Below, piece after piece: positions 49,560-61,200 of a DNA stretch of 64,000 bases. The notes beneath the pieces are model-generated. The model saw only the letters and a list, made by a program, of their open reading frames with translations. It did not search any database and had not been told where the DNA came from. How positions within the stretch are numbered: the first letter of the stretch is position 1; each line of letters opens with the position of its first letter. The position numbers and the translations under genes were made by a program. Origin of the DNA: Tubulanus polymorphus (Eukaryota > Nemertea > Palaeonemertea > Tubulaniformes > Tubulanidae); assembly GCF_964204645.1 (NCBI RefSeq), contig NW_027437443.1:1-64000 (forward strand), written 5' to 3'.

Positions 49560-49865
49560 GATTTTCAGTTTATTCATGTTTAACTCCCACTCGAATGATA
49601 ATAATTGTTTTTTGTGTGAATTCAAACACCACCTTTTTTCATTAAAATAAAAAACTTGATAGCCCTACGTTCAAACGGTGTGCATAAAAACTGAATGAAT
49701 ATTACAGCTAATGGAAAAGCATCTTTTCCAATTTTCGAATAACAGTTTTTTGTATGAGTTCAAACTATTTTTTCCATAAAACTTGATACGTTCAAACCGT
49801 GTGCATAAAAACTGAATGAATATTTCAGCTAAAGAAAAAACCTCTTTTTCCAATTTCCAAACAAC
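49560..49865. repeat. Tandem repeat upstream of KIF1, two to three copies of about 125 bp
   Basis: The sequence GTGTGCATAAAAACTGAATG occurs at about 49678 and 49799, each followed by AATAT(T)CAGCTAA and a TTTTCCAATTT block. A more diverged left unit starts near 49565. It lies just upstream of the inferred KIF1 promoter. Confidence 0.75.
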
Positions 49866-50196
49866 CTAGGTGTATCTACAAGATTGAAAATCGTCGCCAG
49901 GATTCACTATTCATTCATTCAACTAACAAAAAGAACATATTCAGCATTTCACAAAACTGAATGAGCATGCTTCAGATCTGCGATTCACATACTACTATAA
50001 ATCTAACGTATTTTTACTAGCAAAAAATCTTTAGGAGAAAATCTTTGTTTATTAGTTTTTGTTCTCACTCTAAAATTTCTAATTTCACTCTTATAGTCAA
50101 ATTTAGTGGTAAATTAATGTAAGTGGACACGATGCCGACGCTGCAAAACAACGTTATTAAAAACGCATCGAGTTCTATGATAAACGTAAAACAACA

Positions 50197-50265
50197 AGGT
50201 TCCGTGGTCTAATGAGAAGATGCTGCACTAGCAATACGCCAGCCTGGGTTCAAATACTGAATTTT
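50197..50265 (+). mobile_element. tRNA-derived SINE head (candidate)
   Basis: Contains a pol III A-box-like TGGTCTAATGAGA and, about 40 bp on, a B-box-like GGGTTCAAATAC, the spacing of a tRNA. The stretch does not fold as a clean full tRNA and its right side runs into unrelated AT-rich sequence, so a SINE or tRNA pseudogene is more likely than a tRNA gene. Confidence 0.5.
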
Positions 50266-53200
50266 GTTCGCTTTCCTCGAATCATCAATCGAGTCTGCAT
50301 GTGTGGAATTAGCCAACTGAAGTAGCCAATCGCAATGAATTATCCGCATGAAAACATTAATAGGATAGGCCTTAAGCTGAGTCGGCAAAATATCCTTCGA
50401 TTAAACTTATACCTTGACATGTCTGATGTCACCACAACAACCACCGCTCACAAATCACTAAACCTACTGCGGGGTAGGCCTAAGTTGAGGTTTGAAACTA
50501 GACTGTGTATGTGACTGTGTCGGGATGAATATTTGGGGTTTGGAATGGAACCACACATTTGCACGCCCTATTTTGCCTTGGGGAATTATAGGGCTGAAAA
50601 TGGATGGGACCTGGCTCTGGCTGGGTACATCTACAAATTACAGTCTAAGCCAGGCTCACCCCCTGGCCCTTTTTGGCCTTCTTGGCTCCAGACTGTTTCT
50701 TTCTGCTTGAGTCTTGTCTCAAATGTTTTATGTTTTTCAGTAATGATGTAAAAATCCTAGCCTCTAGCATTTCAAAATCACGAGGATATTACACCACTAT
50801 CACATACGATAACGATATGAATGAGTGAGTGACGTAGGCCTATATAAGACAGAAAGAGGAAAATGAACAGACTACTTTTCACCAAAAAGACATTTACTTC
50901 TTGTGTTTCTAGTTTTACCGAGTCTCGAAAACATATATAAGGATGAACTACATTCTAACAAGTGAAATACGTGCATAGAGCTATGAATGAACTGAATTAC
51001 TGTACGATATACCTTGTTTTTGATGCATAAATCCACATTTTAGCAGCTGTGTTTTCAGGAAATGTCAAACTAGCACAGCGCTTCCATGTTTATTATCATC
51101 CCCGACTACGTCATCAATGTCACCGCTGATTGGTCAAACTCAATTCATTTATCGTCACGTTAACTCATTAGCATAATATTTCCAGGAAGTTTGCCGGCGC
51201 GGGCATGGGATGGCTCCGAGAATTGTCAATCCACGTGTTTCGCCGTCATTCATGATCAGGGAGAGGTTTGGTCCTACTTTTCCCATTTCTACTGGGCTTA
51301 AAAGTTGACCCGCCCACCCGCCTATCTACCCTTTTTTAAATCATGATCAAGCTAACCATAACAGACCCGGCAGCTACAGAAATGATCTGATCACAAATTT
51401 TATTGCCGTTTACACAGGTGACCCACGAAATGAGAAACTAGGTATCACTTTATTTTGGTCTTAATTTAATCAATAAGACCATGCCTCTTTGTTCATGGAT
51501 CAGGTGGGGCCTTGATAACTTGTTAAAAGTTTCGACATATCACGCGAATACCAGACGATCTCATTATACCATTCTACTAGGCTGAACTCATTTTTTTGTA
51601 GTCCGACAAAAATTTCATAACAGGAAGAAATGTCAATTAGTTGAAACTATATAATTGTTTCTTTATTCTATTCCACTGCCAATGATGGTTTTTCATAAGA
51701 AAATAATCTGCAACCCAGAAAACAGAAAATGCTCCATAATAACAAAGCGATAATACTTGCAACAAATTACATATACATCTTCAATATAGATAATTTCATA
51801 AATGCGCATTTTAAAATGCATTACACTTAAATACTTATCAACATATATACATGAGCCGCATATAACAAATACTTTTAGGAATCAATCTAATCTAATTACC
51901 ATTTTTCAAAAATGGGATTTCTGAATGTTTTGAGGTAATCGGGCAGTAACACTTTTTATGTCCAGTGTTAAGTCAAAAAAATTGATAGTTTTGATTGATT
52001 ACGCTTAATTCAACCTGAAAGACTATGAAATAGACTGAATTCAAACTACTGGATAGTTTTCTGGTTAACTTAACAGGGGGAACCTCGTTTTAACGCCCTT
52101 GTATTCATTGATTTATCAGTTATTGCAAACCTAGAATTTTGTTCCCAATAGCAAAATTTCAATCACTTTCAAACTGGATATAACGAACATATTTTCAGGC
52201 CTCAAGAAGTTCGTTGTAACGAGGTTCCACTGTAGTTATAAACAAACGCACTGACCTATTCATCAACAATGCCAGGAAAATTACGGAACAAGTGAATAGA
52301 AAATGTACCTGTTTTGAAAGTAGGGACTCATAAAGCATTCTAATCTGGGTTGCACAATTTAACATACATATCTAAGAGGAAGGCTCATTTCAACCATCAA
52401 TTAGTATATAACAATCTCATGCCTTTTTAAATTACAGTCAACTCGATGAAGTCATCACAATTCTTAGTTCCAATTTGACTCAAGTTCCAATATTCCATTT
52501 CAATTTAACTAAATGGTAAGTAATCATTTGGTAGTCAACAAATCGAAAGGCACCGATAATGATACCAAGAATTTGACTGCACTTAATAATGACTTGCAGA
52601 TATGAGACAAGCCATAGATTCCTTAAAAAGCACATATAGGTACGAGTTCTGATCTGACATGAGGATAAAAATCAATATTTAACTTCCAGGAACGAGTTAA
52701 GACTGTACTTGATAATGACTTGCAGATGGGATTACTTAAGCTGCAGATGTGATGAGCATTCCTTAAAAAGCACATGCATTCTGAACTGACACAGGATAAG
52801 TTATTATTCAACTCTGGAGTCATCCATTTATTACATACATGACGCAACATTTCCAAGAATTTTTCCTTCTCTTGTGCATATTTCCAAAAATACGTGAACA
52901 GATTTTTTATATTACTATTGTACAATAAATGGATGATCCCTACGCGTTAGAGATATAACCGAATGGAATGCCAACTGTTTTTAAAAGCTAACTACCTTCA
53001 TTTGCAAGAATTGGGACATCTCGACTTTCTAAGCCAATTGCCGCTACATACATGGGTCAAACCTGAAGACAATAAAAGTGAGGAATCCGCAAAAAAGCAC
53101 ACACAAGTAGCTGCCATTATATCATTATTGTATTACAAGAATAAGTGATGGTGTAACGTATGAGCGCGGTATGATTGAATGTAATTAATAAGATGTATGG

Positions 53201-53304
53201 TCATCTGAATACAACAATAGTCGATGTGTCTATGGACACAGTCCGATGATTAGCACCACGGAGATGATGGTAATTTCATTTTTAAACGCCACGATTGTGA
53301 ATTT

Positions 53305-56300
53305 TTACACCGATTTCGTCGTATCTGTCACTAATGCTTTTGCGTCGTTATCAGCGTCTTCGATATCGACATTCATGTCAGTCGATGTTTCGCGCAAAAC
53401 GTCCGAATCACCGCAATGCGTATTATCAGTTAACGGTTCACTGACGACCGGTGTTCCATTTCCTGAACATTTCGAAACGCTCACTTCACTTGTCTCGACA
53501 TTCATATTATCTACAGTACTTTCATTACTTGTACTACACCCTCTTCTATTGTCGCAGTTGGCACTTAATTCTGTGGTTGTCGGATTTTCTTGCATGGGTT
53601 CAGGAACTGACACCGGTTCGTGTTCGACATCGGATGCGGCACTCGGTTCTTTAGCAAGCTTCCTGTACATCTGCAACGGTCTTCGGAATCCTGTAACACG
53701 ATACAAATATATTTTACTAGCTTTTAACAGAATGCGCACAAAAATACCAGCATACGAACGGGTTTGTGTTTTATCGCGGAGCCAAGCAGAAGAAAACATC
53801 AATAATGCAAAGGCAGACTTCGAGGGATTATTCGGGAGTACTCGCTAAAATCTGAATCAAACTTGTCTCAAGTTCCAAGGGAATAGAATAGATGATCGCT
53901 TTGTCTTACATTCTAAATGCACACGAAATTGGCAAAATTTTAATGAATCCTCCTGCGCCTATAAGACACTTTCCTGTAATTCAATAGGCCAATTACCAAT
54001 ACCAATATATATTTCGGCCATTCAATCCAAAATTACTGCTTGAAAACTTAAATCAACAAAGAAAACCAAGGACAAAAAAATCGCCCTGTTCCTATAATAA
54101 TATATGTATAAATAGAGATATGAATTGGGATTGCGAGAACTATGAATCACTCACTCAAAGAAAAAAATAACTTATCTTAACCTGCATGAACACATGAACA
54201 TTATTAAATGCACTATTTTCGACTTATATAAATGATATAGTCGATTCAAAGCTCAATAAACGTTTGGGACTATTTCACAATCACAATATACGTACCTTTT
54301 GATTTATTGAATGGCACATCGAGCACCTGACAGGTTGAGAACCCAACCTCGGTAGACAGCAAATACTTTGAAAACTGATCCGGATAAAAGCTTATACTCT
54401 TGAAAACTTTCGATATACTCTCCTAAAAAAAAAGAAAGAAGATTCATCAGTCCGACTTCATTTCTTCTAAAAAATCTCTCGACGATTCGAAAATAATTAT
54501 ATTAATTACTTACAGTTAAATTCTTCTTCTTTTTGTATGAAGACCACGATTGAGGCTCCAATAAGAGAATACCGCCGGGCCGAAGTTGTTTGAACATTCG
54601 TTTGAAGGCACGTTTTAAACCGGCGTCGCCGTTATGTAGGTGCATCCACTTGGTCAAACTGAACGCAAGTATCACATCGTATTCTTCTTTTACCAATTCT
54701 AAGAGCTCATCCGATTCCGGCACATAGTTTGCCTAGAAATGATAGCCGATGAACGGTTTGATTAATCGTTGGTAATTTTCAATAGTTTATCGCCGAAGAA
54801 ACAACATTTTAACCCGCATACGTAGCGCAACAGTACATACATATAACAACACGTCGGACAACAGAAGGATGTGGCCTGCATTTCAAACATTATGTAGGCC
54901 TACCTTATCAGGAAAAAGAAGAATCGCTACGAAAATGAGATGCAGACTTGGAAATGATACAGATCGTCCCCCACTGGTTTCAGAGATAAGACGATAACTC
55001 CACGGGCAAGTCATTTAAAGCATCCTCATTTCCATAACTAAGATGTTCCGATACAACTTCTGAAACAAGTTCAATGTCGATTATAAGGGTGAAAAATACA
55101 GTTGAACTGTTCTTTTTTAGAATCAACTTTTCAAAGTCCTACCCTTATTCGTTCGATTTCTTCAAGGTTCTTGTTTTCACAGGGTGGCCACTTTACGCCC
55201 AATAAAAAATCCCCAGTTTTCCCTGATTTTTTCCATGTGATCTCATAGAATTCCAAGCATGAATATATGAGAAATTTCTAGACTTAAAATGTGAGAAATA
55301 TCTAGGCTTAAAATGTTACATTTCATTCACTGAATCACGTATTGATAAAGAAATGTGTGGTCAATAGCATATACAAATTACTTGAGTTTCCTATTTTTGC
55401 AAAATTTGTGAAATGCCTGATCATTTTCTAGATTCTTCTGAATCTTTTCTTTCTTTTTTTCTGAGTTTTTCAATCCAGGTCTGACAGCGGCCACCCTGTT
55501 TCCGGGGCCCACATTTATTTTTTTCCAATGAATACAGATACATTTTGTTCAGTTTATTTCTTACCTGCGCAAATCGAATGTTATTCAACAGCTTTTTATC
55601 TACATCGCTTTCCGGCAACTTCTTCGAAACGATCGGCCCGTACGTCGACGACATCGCGTCTGGGAATTTACCTTTACCAGCCAATTCCGACGACAGATAA
55701 TGGCGGATATTTTTCCGCGCCGCCGCGATCAGATTCGGATCGATGTCTAAACCGACGATTTTACGCGGCGTGAACTGACGCGCGATCGCCAACGTAACGT
55801 GTCCGACATTGCACCCGATATCGAGAACGTCTTTACCGGTAATCCATTCCTTCTTCAAACACTTCAACCGGTAATCTTCGTCCATGTTCGGATTACGATA
55901 GCCGTAATATCGATTGTAATTGCCGTAGATGAATTTCTTTTTCGGCGCGTTCGCGCGTTGTTTCTGCGACGGTTTTCCCCCGGCGGCCGTATTAATGACG
56001 CTCTGCTGCCGTTTGAATTTACTCGTACATTCGACCGGTGAAACGATTTCGTCCGCGACGACCGCGTTCTTCGTCGCCGATGACGCGTCGTTACCGTCTT
56101 TCAACAGACTGATCGATAAATTCGCGCTCGGTTCCGGGCGGCTGTCGCTAGTTTGACGTTTTCGTTTACGACTTTTCGGAGATATTTGCGGTATGACCGG
56201 AGAGACGATTTTATCGTCGACTTTCGATTTGTGCGCCGCGGCCGGTTTCGTAATCTTTTCAGACGCTTTTTCCGAATTGATGTCTATCGAAATCGGGCGC

Positions 56301-56932
56301 GTAACGTCCGACGATTCCGTATCGATCTTCAACGCCGGATTCTCCGTCGGTAAACTCGCGACGGTCGCAATGCAACCGTCAGCGCTACGGCGTTTATGTT
56401 TATTGCGTTTTCGCTTGTGAGTCTTTGGCGACGCGAAGTCGAGATCTTCGCCCGAATTCAAATTCAACGGATCGGTGATATTCGGCGGAATAATGACGTC
56501 GATTTCCTGTTCGCGCCGATGCATCGGCGTCGGCAGCGGAGACGACACCGGAGTTTTTTCATTCGGATCTTCGCTCGTTAAACTATTCAGATTCAACGGA
56601 TCGCTGATGTTGCCGCCGAGCAAAAACTTCGTCGGAAGAACGATTTTCTCGCTGTTGTGTCGACTGCGCCGTCGCCCGAAGCCTCCTCTCTGCGCGCCGC
56701 CGAACACCGAATTAAACCTTTTTCGTCCGCGCGGGTTTCCGCCTCCCTTTTCGAATCTATCTCGATTGTTGTCGAACCGTTGTTTAAATTCGGCGTGCTT
56801 TCCATCTTTGGACGACGCCGACGTCGATACGGCCATCAGATTCTCAGCCGGGGTCGCGGCGGCTCCGACGTAGTGTGGAAATTCACCGGCATGAGAAAAC
56901 TGTGGCGGCGTCTTCACATCCACAACGCTCAT
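53305..56932 (-). CDS. MEPCE: 7SK snRNA 5'-methylphosphate capping enzyme (complete)
   Basis: S-adenosylmethionine-dependent RNA gamma-phosphate methyltransferase that caps 7SK RNA and stays in the 7SK-P-TEFb complex in the nucleus. Four exons: 56932-55565, 54732-54514, 54422-54296, 53690-53305; phases join to 699 codons plus TAA, close to human MEPCE. The N-terminal half is disordered and basic but keeps the two family repeats SDPLNLNSL and TDPLNLNSG with SSPLPTP between. The BIN3 catalytic domain follows: [23 protein letters not shown] motif [11 protein letters not shown] (about residues 368-378), [56 protein letters not shown] and the closing [12 protein letters not shown]. After that the protein continues about 114 residues (acidic, Ser/Thr-rich) where the vertebrate protein ends. 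Start chosen at the first ATG of the long exon; a CpG-rich coding exon of 1.4 kb. Intron 1 contains a CAGGGTGGCCAC-type repeat. Confidence 0.96.
55180..55498. mobile_element. CAGGGTGGCCAC MITE in MEPCE intron 1
   Basis: Starts CAGGGTGGCCACTTTACG and ends GCGGCCACCCTG, with AAATTTCTAGACTTAAAATG and TGAATCACGTATTGATAAAG inside, shared with the other copies. Confidence 0.85.
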
Positions 56933-58297
56933 ACTTCAAACTATTCGTTATTTTCAAAATTTGAATGATCACAAAAAAGTCACACAATAAATTTACAACA
57001 AAAAATTTTGTTAAGTTAATTGACCACTAACTAGTTTTTCGGATTCAATATCTCACAGATAAAACAACAACAAACCCAACTGAAATGGGTCCAAGATTAG
57101 GTAGGGCTAATTCATGCCGCTTCTACTAACCATCCAACGTCGAATGAACGTCAATCATGCATCAACAACGTTTCAATGTTTTGATTCTGCAGACTCACAC
57201 GTGGTTCCGGTCAGTTCAGCGCCACCTGGACAGCGCTTCCGCTTCATTTGCATAATTTATTCGCTCGCTCCAAAACAGCCCTACACAGTCGCTGTTCGGG
57301 CCAGATTTCTCCTTAAATCAGACGCGTCGTTCGGTATTCGTCCCGTGGATGAATATATGTGAAGATATTCTAGTCCTAGGTCGATGAAATGTCGAATGAA
57401 CCTCTCTGGATGTCAGTCGAGGGGCGAGTTTTCTTCCCGTTCTTTCTCCAGATTTCACAATTCAGAGCACTGGGCGCTGGATGTGCGCAAGCGCGGCGCG
57501 TTGCATTATGGGCAATGATGGTGGTTTGCGCTAGAACCTTTCATTCTGAGGGATCGTCTCAAAAACTAATATCGAAGAAATAGAGAAACTTTCAATAGTG
57601 AGGCTTTTTATTAAAATCTTGAAACATTGTATTTCAAATGAATAAGTTCTCCTATCATCGCTGTGTGTTTTGATTATCATCGGGTGTTGTCAAACAGTTA
57701 TCAGCAAACAAGAACTTATATTTTCCACATGCCCCCAATACAAACAAATCCGATGTCTCACTTTTTTGGTTGAACTGAATTAATTAGTCCACATTTATCT
57801 TCGTTTAGGTAGCATTACAATTTCTACAACAACAACCAAAAAAACAAAACTTAAAATGAAGATCTAAATGATCTGATTTGCCTATGAAACGAAATAGGTC
57901 TAAAGAGAAGAATCAGTGGAAGACATATTCACAAGGCGCGAAATTTAAAAATTGTCACACCATCACACTCTGTTCCACCGTGCGGCGCGTCGGTTGAGTG
58001 AAGCGCGCGCGCGCGTCGATCGCGTGTCAGTTTGGCCTAGTGTTTGCCGCCGTTTGATGCGACTGCAACAGGGAACAGAATCCGCGTTCATCTCGATTAG
58101 ACTTTATTATCTCACCTTTAATTTGTCTCCAAAATGTAAGAGAATATAACCAACATTATTCAGGCTTAAATAAATTAAAGTTTTTTCTCGGCCTTATTAA
58201 ACATTTTACGCCTGTTATTTTTTAGACTTGTGCAGTCATCGATTGTTGACGTTTTTGGCTCTTATAAAAAATCTGATGATAACCACATTTTGAAAAA
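56933..58297. promoter_or_regulatory. Divergent intergenic region of MEPCE and ZCWPW1-like gene
   Basis: The two start codons face away from each other about 1.37 kb apart. CpG-rich stretches occur at about 57.2-57.5 kb and 57.97-58.06 kb (GCGCGCGCGCG run). A shared or two separate promoters are plausible. Open frames here show no homology. Confidence 0.5.
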
Positions 58298-61200
58298 ATG
58301 TCGAAGAAATTCAAAGCACCATCTTTCAGTAAGTTTTTGGTTCATTTTTGTGAACTTGAAAATAGTCATTTAGTTCTGGCATTTGAAACAAAAAAATTTT
58401 GCTTGAATCAAATCAACTGTTCTTTTGATCTTTCTTTTTGTATAATAATGTACTTGATGCCACTGGAACAGAACTAAAGGCAGGGTGTTTTTAATAGTTG
58501 AATTAAAAAGTGGCTTTTAAATGCAGCAGCTAGCCAGCAGCAGAAGCCATCACCAACAGTGATCCAGCCTCCAGTGGCAAACAATCCAAAAGACGATATA
58601 TCATCGGAGCATCTGGGCGCAATCCTAAATGATGTGATCAAAGATTTGAGCACAGATGACGTGTTTAATGATGTCTTGCCTGCAGTAAGTTATACTCAAA
58701 GAAATGGTTAATTTTAATAGCCCATTTATGATAATTTTTCTTTCCCTAGAGCCAATAATCACATATTTCAGCCCTCAGATGAGAAGACCCAAACCCCCCA
58801 GGGCCATACGAAATGTGGGGCAATTTTGGAGAAGGACCCTTTTGGCAAAAATGTATACATCCTTTCTGTAATACATTTTCTTAGACAAAACAAACCAAGA
58901 ACATCAAAGCAGTAACAAAGAAGAAAGAAAAAAAGACAACCAAAGAAAAGTCATCATTAATTTCGACTAAGCAGAAGATTAATCAATCTAGTATTGATAT
59001 GGAGGAGTTGTTTGCGTCTGCTGTTCAAAATGTTGACAAATGGCTGGAAAATCATACGGGTATTTCTGATTAAATTCATCATATGATTCTCATATCAGGC
59101 GCCAAAATAATTTTGTTGACTCCCGTCCCATGACAGGCACTAGAACTTTTGGGCCTGTCAGCCTTTCACAAAAAATTGAGGTCAATTTAGAAGGCACTGA
59201 GCCTGTCAAGATTCTCTGGCATTTCAACAATATTTCTGTCTGACACAAAGGGCATATCTATTCTTGCAAGCAGTTTAGGCATACAACAGCAGAGCCCATA
59301 GGAAAAAATTAAAACTTATGAAAAGAGAAATTTTTTTATAATTGAATAAGTTCTCTAAACTGTTGTTGTCATAACTGTTGAATGTAACCCTAGATCGAAT
59401 CGGAGATGTTTCTACGTATGGTGAAGAAGTTGAGGATACATTTTCAACTGCACCCAGAAAAATCACCGAGCAGCAGCTTGACTTTGATGAACCATTAATC
59501 GTCGAACAACTAACTTCTGTAAAACCAACGATTCTTAGTACGGACGACTTCGACGGGTTGGAAGATGCCGATGGTAATTTCTTAAAAACCTTTCTTATTT
59601 AATTTTCATCAGGATTTTCACTCGCTCAAACTGTTCAGATTTAACGCATCACTGATGTTGCCGCTGAGTAGTAACATTGTTACGCTATTGCACAGACTCC
59701 TAAACTAACTAAAAACTTTTCTAATTATTCTGGCATCTCTAGACGCTAGTATCTATATGCTAAATGTCCGTATTTGTTGAAATTTCAAACACAAACTTTT
59801 GCATATTCTTGCAGTCGAAAAACTAGTCGAAGAAAATGCTGAAAATGATCGAATCGGAGGGAGTCAAACGAATTTAAAAGGTGACAAGAACAGCGACGAA
59901 GAATGTGACGTTGAAACTGATTCCAAGATGCATAGTCCAGTTTTCGGTAGGAGCAAAATATACGGTGTATCACAAAAAGATAATTCACAGATTTGGTGAG
60001 TAAAATTACTCGGTATCTCGGTCATTAATTTCGAAAGAGTATCGTCAATTAACAAAATTTAACACGCAGAAAATTTATGATAGAGACCAAAATGAATCGA
60101 TAAGATCGCAACATCCGTGATGAAATAATCAATGAAAAATCCAATAATTTTTGAAAGACTAAAAAGTTTTTAAATACTTGTAGAAATATTTTTCGGGGGG
60201 TTCCTTCTTCAGTCTAAAATGGAGACAGAATTTTGTTTTAGAAATAAAATTCTGTCTTCATTTTGGACTAATAGATTGAAGAAGGGTGGTAGTAACCACC
60301 CAAAATAATTCTAGTATCTTAAATAGACTTTTTAGTCTTTCAGCAATTGTGGGATTTGATATCCTATTGAAACCATTATGTTTCGGCTGTCGGTCCCTTC
60401 CAGCCAAAGGGAATCCAAAGGGTGGATCAGAGAAACAACAAATGCACTTGCATTCAGCTTGGTAAACTTATTAAAGAATTATTTGGTAAATGTTCATGTT
60501 TATCACTGAGAACAGAGATAAGAGTGTTTATTTGAGTTTTTATTATATGATTGGTAGTTGTGATGAAGGGTCAGAAGTGAATAAAGAGGAATTCGATGAT
60601 TGTAGCGACAGCAGCAGAAAGAATTCATCGGCTAAACAGAAGAGACTTCAGAAATCTACTGTTACCAAACACGTCGCTTTGAGTTTAAACAAAAATAGAG
60701 ATTCCGGATCTAAATTATCATCAGGAGGTTCTGGAGACATGGAACGAGAAAAAAAAATGAAAAGACTGACGGGTAAAAAAAAATTTTTTTTCAAACGCAA
60801 TGAGCATTTCCTCCTTGTATATTAAAGGAATGGAGATTTCTTTTTCAGAATTCCGACCATTTTCCAGGAATGGATCTTCATCGGTCGGTGATGGAAAATC
60901 GAAACCTCCGCCGAAAAACAAAAAGATATCGATGAAAAAAAAAATGTTAGAAAGAAAGATTGAAATGAACGGTATGCAATACAATCCTTACTTGATACTC
61001 AGTTACCATTTTTAGCTAAGATAGACAGGAACAGTGAGTAATGACTAATGATGGTCATTGCACCATCCTCACTTGCCAGGGTTTGATTGCCTCCCGTCAA
61101 AGCTCATGGCCAACACAAACCCTGTTCGCATTAACTTCATTGGTCAAGAGTTCTTGAGTCGCCACTAGTCTATGTATCTAGCCAATCAGATGTAAAGCGA

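Larger units (their letters stand above)
49500..53300. other. Intergenic region between KIF1 promoter and MEPCE 3' end
   Basis: No gene recognised. It contains the repeats at 49560-49865, a tRNA-like SINE head at 50197-50265, and a duplicated segment at 52588-52812 (both copies carry GACTTGCAGAT and TTCCTTAAAAAGCACAT). The MEPCE 3' UTR must occupy part of the right end. Confidence 0.6.

Noticed and set aside
50197-50265. Functional tRNA gene
   Set aside because: A- and B-box-like motifs are present but the acceptor and anticodon stems do not pair well; called a SINE head instead.
50492-50751. Two overlapping 72-codon plus-strand ORFs with GPFWPSW-like residues
   Set aside because: Lie downstream of a SINE-like head in intergenic sequence, with no homology or splice sites seen.
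53246-53848. 200-codon plus-strand ORF opposite the last MEPCE exon
   Set aside because: Antisense shadow of the MEPCE tail exon.
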